From the NCBI RefSeq assembly GCF_000967545.1, contig NZ_JXXV01000005.1, positions 62,001-126,000 on the forward strand: DNA of 64,000 bases, read 5' to 3'. This document shows, piece by piece, positions 30,775 to 39,236 of the stretch; within the stretch, counting starts at the first letter, position 1; the number at the start of each line of letters is the position of its first letter. Made by a program: the position numbers and the translations under genes. The notes below the pieces were generated by a model. That model saw nothing but the letters and a program-made list of their open reading frames with translations. It was not told the origin of the DNA and did no database searches. Origin of the DNA: Vibrio galatheae (lineage in GTDB: Bacteria > Pseudomonadota > Gammaproteobacteria > Enterobacterales > Vibrionaceae).

Positions 30775-31668
30775 CTAGCCTTTATTCCATTGATGACAAT
30801 AGTCGATAAAAGAGCGTAATAGTGGGCTTTGGTATTTTTCTTTGTGTACCAGTAGCCAGTAGCGACGCTTCATATCCAGTGACAGTTTAAGCTCGATGAC
30901 TCTGCCGTCGGTTAATGCCTGTTGAGCGGCGAGCCTAGACAAACAGCCGAGTCCAAGGCCTGCCGAAACGCTGTTAATCAGAGCTTCGGTTGTATTGAGC
31001 TGAAACGCTTCGTGCCACTGCTCAATGCGCGGTGCAATTGCGCGTAAGAAGAACTCTCTTGAACCCGAACCCGGCTCACGCAGTATCCATTCGCTTGCTT
31101 CCAAATCTCCCAGACGAAAATCTGTTTTATGTGCCAATGGTGAATTAGGCGAGCAAATGACACACATTTCGTCTTCACTAAATTGCGTGGAGATCAACTG
31201 TGGGTGAAGTGTTTTACCTTCTATTAGCGCCAGATCTAGCTCGTAGTCGACCAGTTTCTGACAGATCAACGCAGAGTTAGAAATAAACAAGCTTTGCGAT
31301 TTATGGCTGGTTTGGTGGCGGAAATCGCTCAATAGGTAGGGGGCAACTTGATTGCCGATGGTGTCGCTGGCACCAATACGTAATTTACCGGAAAGGTTGT
31401 GCTCATCGGCAAACAATTGCTCGATGTCTTGCGCTCGCTCAATGAGTTCATCCGCTAAAGGCAGTAATTTTTGCCCCTCTTGATTGAGGATAAGACGATT
31501 GTTGACCCGATCAAATAGTGAGTGGCCGATCTGCTTCTCCAGCTCAGATAACGCCATGCTCAGTGCCGCTTTGGATAGAAACAGCGATTGCGAGGCTGCA
31601 GTTAAGGTAGTGTGCTGAGTAATTGCGATGAACACTCTCAGTTGTTTAAGCGAAATATTGCTTGCCAT
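30775..31668 (-). CDS. LysR family transcriptional regulator
   Basis: This 297-residue regulator has an N-terminal winged helix (LKQLRVFIAITQHTTLTAAS, then LFLSKAALSMALSELEKQIG) and a periplasmic-binding-like effector domain. The frame is open for 33 codons upstream, but MASNISLKQLRVF at 31668 is the natural LysR start. It resembles the YeiE/CysB-like regulators with a short linker, but I cannot assign an effector. It is divergent from a TehA/TDT-family gene over 101 bases and is the obvious candidate to control it. Confidence 0.9.
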   Translation of the reverse strand: MASNISLKQLRVFIAITQHTTLTAASQSLFLSKAALSMALSELEKQIGHSLFDRVNNRLILNQEGQKLLPLADELIERAQDIEQLFADEHNLSGKLRIGASDTIGNQVAPYLLSDFRHQTSHKSQSLFISNSALICQKLVDYELDLALIEGKTLHPQLISTQFSEDEMCVICSPNSPLAHKTDFRLGDLEASEWILREPGSGSREFFLRAIAPRIEQWHEAFQLNTTEALINSVSAGLGLGCLSRLAAQQALTDGRVIELKLSLDMKRRYWLLVHKEKYQSPLLRSFIDYCHQWNKG

Positions 31669-31769
31669 TGATTGTTTATAATTTCTGAACGTGTGTTCTA
31701 AATAATTAGATATTATCGAACGAATGGCAAGCGTAAACTGACCCTGTTCCAACAGAGTGTGAGGCAAAA

Positions 31770-32738
31770 ATGATTACAGCAACGAAAGCAAAAGTGATGG
31801 GCGCGCCAACACCGATGGCAGGTTTAGCGCTTGGCATTGCCAGTTTGGGTTGGTGTTGGGAAAATGCCGCAACGTTTAATGGCTATGCTCAATGGGCGGG
31901 GGCTGCCATAGCGAGTGTGTTACTGCTTGTGCTGAGCGCCAAGTTTGTTTTTCATCGTCAGTTGCTGCGTGATGATCTTGCGCACCCAGTGGTGGGGAGT
32001 GTGGTGCCAACGTTTGCGATGAGCACTATGGTGGTGTCCAATTCGCTGGGGCACTTTTTTCCGCTGGCAGGGGACATGCTTTGGCTGTTTGCGGTTGGGC
32101 TACACTTAGTGTTCTTGACTTGCTTTATTTACCATCGAGCTCAACAGTTTGAGTTACACCATATGCTGCCCAGTTGGTTTGTTCCACCGGTAGGCATTAT
32201 TGTTGCGGATGTCTCTTTTTCTGGCAATCCCGCTCTGCTCTTCGTTGCCCATGCTGCGCTGGTCTTTGGTATGTTAGCTTATGCGCTGATGCTGCCTATG
32301 ATGATTTATCGCTTCATGTTCAGTCACGAGATCCCAGACGCAGCCAAACCCACCATGGCGATCCTAGCCGCGCCAGCAAGTCTCTCTCTGGCAGGTTACT
32401 TAACGGTGAGTGAACAACCTTCGCCGTTGATTATTGGTTTGTTGTTTGGCATTGCCGTACTGATGACTACGATTATTTACCTTGCGTTCTTTAAGCTGCT
32501 TAGATTGCCATTTAGCCCAGGTTATGCCGCATTTACTTTTCCCATGGTCATTGGTGCGACTGCGCTGTATAAGTTGGCCGCGTGGATGCAAAGCGTCGAT
32601 ATGGCTGATAAATACATAGCACAAGTGCGTTTTTTAGCCGCTCTAGAACTGCTGGTTGCCAGTCTGGTAGTTGGCTATGTGGCCGTGAGATACTTCAACC
32701 ACTACAAGCCAGTGACGCCAGCGTTATCAGCAGTCTAA
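31770..32738 (+). CDS. TDT (TehA/SLAC1) family transporter
   Basis: This 322-residue integral membrane protein has about ten hydrophobic segments and starts with the TDT-family stretch APTPMAGLALGIASLGWCW. Relatives include TehA, which gives tellurite resistance when overproduced, plant SLAC1 anion channels and a yeast dicarboxylate carrier, so anion transport is likely but the substrate is unknown. GTGAGG (31758-31763) precedes the ATG. The last 4 bases overlap the end of the convergent sigma-54 activator gene. No TehB methyltransferase gene is present here. Confidence 0.85.
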   Translation: MITATKAKVMGAPTPMAGLALGIASLGWCWENAATFNGYAQWAGAAIASVLLLVLSAKFVFHRQLLRDDLAHPVVGSVVPTFAMSTMVVSNSLGHFFPLAGDMLWLFAVGLHLVFLTCFIYHRAQQFELHHMLPSWFVPPVGIIVADVSFSGNPALLFVAHAALVFGMLAYALMLPMMIYRFMFSHEIPDAAKPTMAILAAPASLSLAGYLTVSEQPSPLIIGLLFGIAVLMTTIIYLAFFKLLRLPFSPGYAAFTFPMVIGATALYKLAAWMQSVDMADKYIAQVRFLAALELLVASLVVGYVAVRYFNHYKPVTPALSAV

Positions 32739-34603
32739 CGCAGACCTTGCTCTCTTAATCTTTTATATAAGGTGTTGCGACTAATATTTAACTCTTTCGC
32801 GGTTGCAGAGACATTGCGCCCGTTTTGCTCATAAACACTTAACCAATCGTTTTGTTCTAATTCCTCTGGTTGAACAGCGACAAGCTGGCTGACATTTCTG
32901 TATTGCAAAGCCACGGGTTGAGGATGATGCAGTTCGAGATCGTGGAGAAAATCATCGGGAAGATGTTCAATCGCGATGGTCTCGTCACCTGCCATGGCAA
33001 TCGCGATTTGAATTACGCTAACCATCTGGCGTATGTTTCCCGGCCAAGGGTGGGATTTGAACATAGATAATACGTCGAGGCTTATTTTCGGCGTTTGTTC
33101 ATCAAGAGCGTGTTTAGCGAGTAAGAATTTTACTAACGCTTCTTTATCTGTCCGTTCACGTAGTGCGGGTAGTGACAGGTTTAGTCCGGTGACACGGTAG
33201 TATAAATCTTGGCGGAAAGTCCCTTGCTCGACATCTTGTTTCAAGTTGCGGTTGGTGGCTGACACGAGTTTAAAATCAACGGGGTAAGAAGTCGTTGAAC
33301 CCAGCGGCGTTACTTTGCGCTCTTGCAATACTCTTAGCAGGCGCGCTTGAACATTCATTGGCATATCGCCCAGTTCATCCAAAAACAGTGTGCCTTTGTC
33401 TGCTTTACGGATCAAACCAATATAACCTTTGTTGTTCGCACCAGTGAACGCACCTTTCTCATAGCCAAACAGCTCTGATTCGACCAGTTCTGCCGGAATG
33501 GCGGCGCAGTTTACAGCAATCATAGGGGCATGTTTTCGTTCACTCGATAGATGCAATGCATTGACGAACACCTCTTTGCCCACCCCCGTTTCACCATGAA
33601 TAAGGATTGGAATATCGGTATTGAGGATTCGACTTGCTTGCGTTATCGCCTTTGCCAATCTCGGATCACCCATATTTAATCGTTCGAGATCCAACGGGGC
33701 TTTAGCGTCTTTCACATCCTGTTTCATTGGGGATTTACGATAATCGAGTTGCCGTCCTTTAGCCACCTTTGGCGGTGTGATGATAGCGTAGAAATTAAAA
33801 CGTGAATGTGTCGAGAGGGCGGTTGGGTTAAATGGTGGATGTGACAATAACTGTTCCAGTTTGATATCAAAAATTTGTTCCAATCGCTGCAGGGCGAGAT
33901 CCTGACCAAGTACCACTTCAGCGCGACGGTTGGCGGAAACAATGACACCTTGTTCATTAAATACCAACAGTGATGACCACTGACTATCAATGTTCTCTGC
34001 TGCGGTGTTAAACCACAGTAAATAGTGATCGGATTGAAATTTAGATGCGATGAGCTGATTCTCAATTGCTTGTGACATCAGTTTGACCATACCTAGTGTG
34101 TGTGATGTCGGCATATAGGCGTCACTTGAAATCGACAGCACTCCGGCCATTTTTCTATCGGCATCAAACAGGGGTGCAGCCGATCCTGTCATAAAGCGAT
34201 TTGAGGTGAGAAAGTGTTCATCGTGAAACACCTGAACAATTGACCCAGTTTCGAGCGCTGTGCCTATTGCATTAGTGCCAATCAAGCCCTCTTGCCAGTG
34301 AACACCATTTTGAAACACTTGTGGTTGTCTTTGTGAAAAAAAGCGTTGTTCACCCCAACTGTTCAACACTTGTCCATTACTGTTTGCCAATGTGATCAAA
34401 CAGTTGCTGTTGGCAAGTAAGCTGTCATAGAAGGGCAAAACTTTTTGTTGAGTGGTGGTGAGCAAGCCTTGATGTTCTTCGAGCGTATGAGAAAAAGCCT
34501 GGCCCGTTTCCATTTCTATTATTGGATTACTGTTGTGAACTAGCCCTGCCTCTCGACAGCGCTGCCAAGAGTTCTCAATCATTGATAGGTGTTTTTTGTC
34601 CAT
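32735..34603 (-). CDS. Sigma-54-dependent transcriptional activator (AcoR type)
   Basis: This 622-residue activator has an N-terminal GAF-like sensory region (about 60-190), a PAS-like middle part (about 210-290) and an AAA+ domain. The AAA+ domain has Walker A HGETGVGKE, the sigma-54 contact loop GAFTGA, Walker B GTLFLDELGDM and arginine finger region LPALRERTD. A C-terminal Fis-type helix-turn-helix ends NVSATAKELNISRNTLYKRLREQGL. The layout is that of AcoR/DhaR-type regulators. The intact GAFTGA means it should work with sigma-54. ATG at 34603 is preferred over an upstream TTG at 34615. It is divergent from an ABC importer with a -24/-12 promoter, its probable target. The signal molecule is unknown. 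Confidence 0.92.
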   Translation of the reverse strand: MDKKHLSMIENSWQRCREAGLVHNSNPIIEMETGQAFSHTLEEHQGLLTTTQQKVLPFYDSLLANSNCLITLANSNGQVLNSWGEQRFFSQRQPQVFQNGVHWQEGLIGTNAIGTALETGSIVQVFHDEHFLTSNRFMTGSAAPLFDADRKMAGVLSISSDAYMPTSHTLGMVKLMSQAIENQLIASKFQSDHYLLWFNTAAENIDSQWSSLLVFNEQGVIVSANRRAEVVLGQDLALQRLEQIFDIKLEQLLSHPPFNPTALSTHSRFNFYAIITPPKVAKGRQLDYRKSPMKQDVKDAKAPLDLERLNMGDPRLAKAITQASRILNTDIPILIHGETGVGKEVFVNALHLSSERKHAPMIAVNCAAIPAELVESELFGYEKGAFTGANNKGYIGLIRKADKGTLFLDELGDMPMNVQARLLRVLQERKVTPLGSTTSYPVDFKLVSATNRNLKQDVEQGTFRQDLYYRVTGLNLSLPALRERTDKEALVKFLLAKHALDEQTPKISLDVLSMFKSHPWPGNIRQMVSVIQIAIAMAGDETIAIEHLPDDFLHDLELHHPQPVALQYRNVSQLVAVQPEELEQNDWLSVYEQNGRNVSATAKELNISRNTLYKRLREQGLR

Positions 34604-34655
34604 AGTGGTGGCCAATAGCAGCGATACAAAATCATTTTTAAGTAATTATTCTAAT

Positions 34656-34735
34656 TGTTCGCATGTGAACACTAATGATCACAAACGCTCATTTAACATA
34701 TCACTCATCTGAACACGTTGAACATGTTTTGAACA
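34656..34735. promoter_or_regulatory. Cluster of TGAACA repeats, probable activator binding sites
   Basis: TGTTC (34656-34660) and GAACA (34667-34671) form an inverted repeat with a 6-base spacer. TGAACA recurs at 34710-34715, 34719-34724 and 34730-34735, and AACATGTT (34721-34728) is itself palindromic. The cluster lies about 145-225 bases upstream of the -24 element, a usual distance for enhancer-like sites of sigma-54 activators. It is the most notable content of the 344-base gap 34604-34947. Confidence 0.6.
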
Positions 34736-34879
34736 CATTTTATTAACAAATGTTACGGCGGTCTCATATGCGAAATTGCTAATAAAACAAGTCAATTACT
34801 AAGTGTTTTAACCAGACTTCCTTGAGTTGAAAGGCTTGGGGGAGCATGTTGTAAAATATTTGTTGCGAAATTTATAACT

Positions 34880-34894
34880 TGGCACGACTCTCGC
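34880..34894 (+). promoter_or_regulatory. Sigma-54 (-24/-12) promoter of the ABC importer operon
   Basis: TGGCAC, GACTC, TCGC differs by one base from the consensus TGGCAC-N5-TTGC, with GG and GC correctly spaced. Transcription should start near 34906, ahead of the chosen GTG start of the first ATPase. Confidence 0.8.
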
Positions 34895-34947
34895 TCTATC
34901 GAGCAATATCGAAAAAAAATTATTGTTCGAATGGTAAGGAGTTCTTA

Positions 34948-36036
34948 GTGTCACTAACACTTGAGCAGGTAAGCAAAATTGTTGACGGCGAGATGCATAT
35001 CTCTGACGTTAACCTCACCTTTGAGCCAGGTTCGTTTAACGTGTTGTTGGGTCGTACGTTGGCGGGCAAGACCTCGTTAATGAGGCTCATCGCAGGGCTG
35101 GATCGCCCGACTTCCGGAAAAATAATCGTCAATGGCGTTGATGTCACGGGTGTTTCGGTACGCGATCGCAACATCTCTATGGTCTATCAACAGTTTATCA
35201 ATTATCCCAATTTGAGCGTGTTTGAGAATGTCGCTTCACCACTGCGTTTGGCTGGAATGGCAGAGAAAGAGATTCAAGAGCGTGTCCATGCGACAGCAGA
35301 AATGTTGCGTATTACTGAACATCTCAACAAGCACCCGTTAGAGTTATCTGGTGGTCAGCAGCAGCGTACTGCAATGGCGCGCGCTCTGGTCAAAGATGCA
35401 GAAATCATCCTGTTTGATGAACCTCTAGTCAACCTTGACTATAAGTTGCGCGAAGAGCTGCGCCAAGAGATGCGCGAGTTATTTAAGAGCCGCCATACCA
35501 TTGCGATTTATGCGACGACGGAGCCGAACGAAGCCTTAGCGTTAGGCGGCACGACCACCATCTTGCATGAAGGTAAAGTTATTCAGCATGGGCCGACGGC
35601 ATCGGTCTATCACAAACCAGACAATGTGGATTCTGCGACCTTATTTAGTGAGCCGCCGATCAACTTGATCTCGGGAGCGGTGACCAGCAACGAAGTCACC
35701 TTTGATAACAGCGCGCATTTTCCGCTTAATCAGTCGCTAAGCAAATTAGCCAAAGGGGAATATCAATTTGGTATTCGTCCAAGCCATCTTAGCTTACTGC
35801 CTAAAAACGACGATGATGTTGAATTAACGGTTCAAGTTGAGGTTGCGGAAATCAGTGGTTCTGAAACCTTCCTCCATGTTCGTAATGCCCATCTGGATAT
35901 GGTGTTGCATCTGCCTGGCGTACACAGCTACGACGTGGATGAGACGATCAAAATCTACATTCCAATCCACAAATTTTATGTCTTTGGTATGGATCACAAC
36001 CTTATCCATGCCCCGATTCGTGATGTCAGGGGATAA
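34948..36036 (+). CDS. ABC importer ATP-binding protein (GlpS-like), lacking the switch histidine
   Basis: This first of two ATPases has 362 residues and resembles GlpS of the rhizobial glycerol importer. Walker A is GRTLAGKT (35-42), the signature LSGGQQQ (133-139) is perfect, and Walker B keeps Asp157 and Glu158. The usual VTHD switch region reads A-T-T-E (189-192), so the catalytic switch histidine is replaced by threonine. A TOBE-like C-terminal domain follows. The frame is open from a TTG at 34879, but that lies inside the sigma-54 promoter. GTG at 34948 with AAGGA at 34936-34940 is the sensible start. Confidence 0.9.
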   Translation: MSLTLEQVSKIVDGEMHISDVNLTFEPGSFNVLLGRTLAGKTSLMRLIAGLDRPTSGKIIVNGVDVTGVSVRDRNISMVYQQFINYPNLSVFENVASPLRLAGMAEKEIQERVHATAEMLRITEHLNKHPLELSGGQQQRTAMARALVKDAEIILFDEPLVNLDYKLREELRQEMRELFKSRHTIAIYATTEPNEALALGGTTTILHEGKVIQHGPTASVYHKPDNVDSATLFSEPPINLISGAVTSNEVTFDNSAHFPLNQSLSKLAKGEYQFGIRPSHLSLLPKNDDDVELTVQVEVAEISGSETFLHVRNAHLDMVLHLPGVHSYDVDETIKIYIPIHKFYVFGMDHNLIHAPIRDVRG

Positions 36037-36041
36037 TTGTC

Positions 36042-37142
36042 ATGGTTCAAATTACACTCAATTCGCTTGCGCACACTTACGATAAAAAGCCGACCGCTTC
36101 ATCTCCATACGCGATCAAAGAGATGAATCACGTTTGGAAACAAGGTGGAGCTTATGCGCTTCTCGGGCCATCAGGCTGTGGCAAGTCGACCTTGCTCAAT
36201 ATTATTTCTGGCCTGATGAGTCCATCTCAAGGCGACGTGATGTTTGATGATGTACGCGTTAATGAATTGCGCCCACAAGATCGCAATATCGCTCAGGTTT
36301 TTCAGTTTCCAGTGATTTACGACACCATGACGGTGTATGACAACTTGGCATTCCCACTGCGGAACATGAAGGTACACAAAGCCAAGATTCACTCCAAAGT
36401 GACTGAGATTGCAGAGATTCTCGAACTGACCAATGTATTGTCGAAAAAAGCGCAGCACCTGACCGCAGACGAAAAGCAGAAAGTGTCTATGGGACGCGGG
36501 CTCGTTCGTGATGATGTGTCGGCAATTCTCTTTGATGAACCTCTCACTGTAATCGACCCACAACTTAAGTGGAAGCTGCGCCGTAAACTCAAGCAAATCC
36601 ACCAGCAGTTCAATATCACTATGGTTTACGTCACGCACGATCAGCTTGAAGCATCGACTTTCGCCGATGAAATTGCGGTGATGTACAACGGTCAGATTGT
36701 GCAATTCGGTACACCACGCGAGCTGTTTGAGCGACCGAATCACACTTTCGTCGGCTACTTTATTGGCAGCCCCGGAATGAATTTGATGGAGGTCACTCCC
36801 ACGGAAAACGGGGTGATGTTTGATGGCGTGGAAGTGCCGCTGTCAGAGTCGTACCGCCATGCAATTGCCAAGGCGAATAGTCGCAACATCAAGATCGGTA
36901 TTCGTCCTGAGTTTGTTCATGTATGGGAAAAGGGTAATGAGTCGGCATTGCGCTGTGAAGTACAGCACGTTGAGGATTTGGGCACCTACAAAATTGTTAC
37001 TCTGCAACTAGGTAATAAACAAATCAAAGCTCGTCTCCAAGAAGACCAGCGTGTTCCAGAAAAAGAGGCTTACATCAGCTTCCCGGAGCAATGGACCATG
37101 CTGTATGTCGATGAGTTCTTAGTCAAGGTAGGGGAAGAGTAA
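36042..37142 (+). CDS. ABC importer ATP-binding protein (GlpT-like), lacking the LSGGQ signature
   Basis: The second ATPase, 366 residues, resembles rhizobial GlpT (not the E. coli glycerol-3-phosphate antiporter of that name). It has a canonical Walker [10 protein letters not shown] (42-50), Walker B with Asp165-Glu166 and the switch histidine His199 in VTHDQ, but the signature motif is L-T-A-D-E-K-Q (140-146) in place of LSGGQ. It is the mirror image of its partner's defect. A C-terminal TOBE-like domain follows. It starts 6 bases after the first ATPase and its stop overlaps the next gene by one base. Confidence 0.9.
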   Translation: MVQITLNSLAHTYDKKPTASSPYAIKEMNHVWKQGGAYALLGPSGCGKSTLLNIISGLMSPSQGDVMFDDVRVNELRPQDRNIAQVFQFPVIYDTMTVYDNLAFPLRNMKVHKAKIHSKVTEIAEILELTNVLSKKAQHLTADEKQKVSMGRGLVRDDVSAILFDEPLTVIDPQLKWKLRRKLKQIHQQFNITMVYVTHDQLEASTFADEIAVMYNGQIVQFGTPRELFERPNHTFVGYFIGSPGMNLMEVTPTENGVMFDGVEVPLSESYRHAIAKANSRNIKIGIRPEFVHVWEKGNESALRCEVQHVEDLGTYKIVTLQLGNKQIKARLQEDQRVPEKEAYISFPEQWTMLYVDEFLVKVGEE

Positions 37143-38005
37143 TGGATAAGGTTGCAAATAATAAAGCGTGGTTCCTCGTGCTACCTGTCTTTGTGCTGGT
37201 GGCGTTCAGTGCCATCGTGCCGCTGATGACGGTGGTCAACTATTCACTGCAAGATATCTTTGATGCCAACACCGCTTATTTTGTTGGCACCGAGTGGTAT
37301 CGCGAAATCTTAAATGATGATCGCTTGCATGGCGCACTACTACGTCAGTTCGGTTTTACATTCACCATTTTGCTGATCGAAGTACCACTTGGGATCATCG
37401 TTGCTCTGACAATGCCAACTAAGGGTAAATGGTCGGCGTTCTGTTTGATTGTCTTGGCGATTCCTCTGCTGATTCCACTCAACGTTGTGGGGACAATCTG
37501 GCAGATCTTTGGGCGTGCGGACATTGGCCTATTTGGCTGGGCGTTGAACGGCATGGGCATTGACTATAACTACGCAGGCAACCCAGTCGATGCTTGGTTA
37601 ACCGTGATCCTAATGGATGTTTGGCACTGGACCTCATTGATTGCCTTGTTGTGTTACTCGGGCCTGCGCGCCATTCCAGATGCGTACTATCAAGCTGCGA
37701 ACATCGACCGTGCATCAACTTGGTCAATCATTCGCTACATTCAGTTACCCAAGCTAAAAAGCGTATTGCTGATCGGGATTCTGATCCGCTTTATGGATAG
37801 CTTCATGATCTACACCGAACCGTTCGTATTAACGGGGGGCGGCCCGGGTAACTCAACCACTTTCCTCAGTCAGACACTAACCAAAATGGCAATCGGTCAG
37901 TTTGATATCGGGCCAGCAGCGGCTTTCTCTATCATCTACTTCCTAATCATCCTATTGGTGAGCTGGGTGTTCTATACCGCGATGACGCACGGTGAAAACA
38001 AGTAA
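37142..38005 (+). CDS. ABC importer permease (GlpP-like, MalF-type)
   Basis: This 287-residue inner-membrane permease of the carbohydrate-uptake-1 family has six expected membrane helices, beginning with AWFLVLPVFVLVAFSAIVPL. The coupling loop is around SGLRAIPDAYYQAANIDRAS, where helix-2 of the ATPase would dock, and FVLTGGGPGNSTTFLSQ is typical of these permeases. It overlaps the preceding stop by one base, indicating translational coupling. Confidence 0.92.
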   Translation: MDKVANNKAWFLVLPVFVLVAFSAIVPLMTVVNYSLQDIFDANTAYFVGTEWYREILNDDRLHGALLRQFGFTFTILLIEVPLGIIVALTMPTKGKWSAFCLIVLAIPLLIPLNVVGTIWQIFGRADIGLFGWALNGMGIDYNYAGNPVDAWLTVILMDVWHWTSLIALLCYSGLRAIPDAYYQAANIDRASTWSIIRYIQLPKLKSVLLIGILIRFMDSFMIYTEPFVLTGGGPGNSTTFLSQTLTKMAIGQFDIGPAAAFSIIYFLIILLVSWVFYTAMTHGENK

Positions 38006-38015
38006 GGAAACTACA

Positions 38016-38840
38016 ATGGCGATGACCAAATCTAAATACACCCGCTATACGCAAATTGTCGGGTTAGCCTTCTACATCATCTGCTTGATGCTGCCGATTT
38101 ACTGGTTGCTCAACATGTCTTTTAAAGAGAACCAAGAGATCTTGGGTGGGCTGAGCTTCTTTCCAGACAATTGGACATTTAAGAACTATGCGACCATTTT
38201 CTCTGATTCGAGCTGGTACATGGGCTATGTCAACTCGATCATTTACGTGGTGATGAACATGGTGATCACCTTAACGGTGGCGCTGCCTGCAGCTTATGCT
38301 TTTTCACGTTTTAAGTTCATTGGCGACAATCACCTATTCTTTTGGCTACTCACCAATAAGATGGCGCCACCAGCGGTATTTCTGTTGCCGTTCTTCCAGC
38401 TCTATTCATCGGTCGGTCTGTTTGACACGCATATCGCCGTGGCGTTGGCACACTGTCTGTTTAATGTGCCACTCGCGGTATGGATCTTAGAAGGCTTCAT
38501 GTCGAGTGTGCCGCGTGAAATTGATGAAACCGCCTACATCGATGGTTACAGCTTTCCTAAATTCTTCGTCAAAATCTTTTTGCCGATGATCCGTTCGGGG
38601 ATTGGGGTCTCGGCTTTTTTCTGTTTCATGTTCAGTTGGGTCGAGCTCCTGCTAGCGCGAACGCTGACATCGATTGATGCCAAGCCTATCTCTGCCGTTA
38701 TGACTCGTACGGTCAGTGCATCGGGTATCGATTGGGGCGTATTGGCGGCTGCCGGCGTTCTAACCATTTTGCCAGGTATTTTAGTTATCTGGTTTGTGAG
38801 AAACCATGTTGCGAAAGGTTTCGCACTCGGTCGAGTTTAA
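38016..38840 (+). CDS. ABC importer permease (GlpQ-like, MalG-type)
   Basis: The second permease, 274 residues, has six expected membrane helices. Family features are LPIYWLLNMSFKEN near the start, the ALPAAYAFSRFKF stretch and the coupling loop SVPREIDETAYIDGYSFPKFF. The frame is open from ATG at 37992 within the preceding gene, but ATG at 38016 has AAGGAA at 38004-38009 and is preferred. It is followed 11 bases later by the small membrane subunit gene. Confidence 0.92.
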   Translation: MAMTKSKYTRYTQIVGLAFYIICLMLPIYWLLNMSFKENQEILGGLSFFPDNWTFKNYATIFSDSSWYMGYVNSIIYVVMNMVITLTVALPAAYAFSRFKFIGDNHLFFWLLTNKMAPPAVFLLPFFQLYSSVGLFDTHIAVALAHCLFNVPLAVWILEGFMSSVPREIDETAYIDGYSFPKFFVKIFLPMIRSGIGVSAFFCFMFSWVELLLARTLTSIDAKPISAVMTRTVSASGIDWGVLAAAGVLTILPGILVIWFVRNHVAKGFALGRV

Positions 38841-38851
38841 GGAGAACAAAC

Positions 38852-39124
38852 ATGGCTTGGATGGCATGGACAACACCTTCAGCGCTTTTCTTTGTTGGGA
38901 TAGCGATGATCTTACTCACTATGACAATTCTAGAAATTCGTTCGCCATGTATTGCGCGCAAAGGGTTTCTACCGATTACCACCACACGCGGTGATCGTCT
39001 ATTTATCGGTTTATTGAGTTCCGCCTTTATCCACTTGGGATTTGTTGGCTTATCGGAGCTCTCTATTTGGGTGCCATTTACCATCAGCGTAATTTGGCTA
39101 GGCACAGTTTTGAAGTGGGGATAA
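38852..39124 (+). CDS. Small membrane subunit of the ABC importer (DUF2160, GlpU-like)
   Basis: This 90-residue protein has two to three hydrophobic segments (ALFFVGIAMILLTMTIL near the start, then LFIGLLSSAFIHLGFVGL and a last helix toward the C-terminus). It matches the DUF2160 proteins that accompany glycerol-type ABC importers (GlpU). AAGGAG (38839-38844) precedes the ATG at 38852, which gives the natural length. Its role in transport is not established. Its presence is the best local marker that this is a GlpSTPQUV-type importer rather than a generic sugar transporter. Confidence 0.85.
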   Translation: MAWMAWTTPSALFFVGIAMILLTMTILEIRSPCIARKGFLPITTTRGDRLFIGLLSSAFIHLGFVGLSELSIWVPFTISVIWLGTVLKWG

Positions 39125-39236
39125 AGACAACGACATGAACATGTGCTCACACTCAAGTTGTAGGCTGTCGTCAGCGAGAGTGGGCGTACTCAATAACGTA
39201 ACAAACGAGAATACTCATAACTGGAGTTAGACAATA

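Noticed and set aside
36171..36743. Long open frame (190 residues) antisense to the second importer ATPase
   Set aside because: It lies entirely opposite a gene with clear ABC motifs and no independent start signal or recognisable product is seen.
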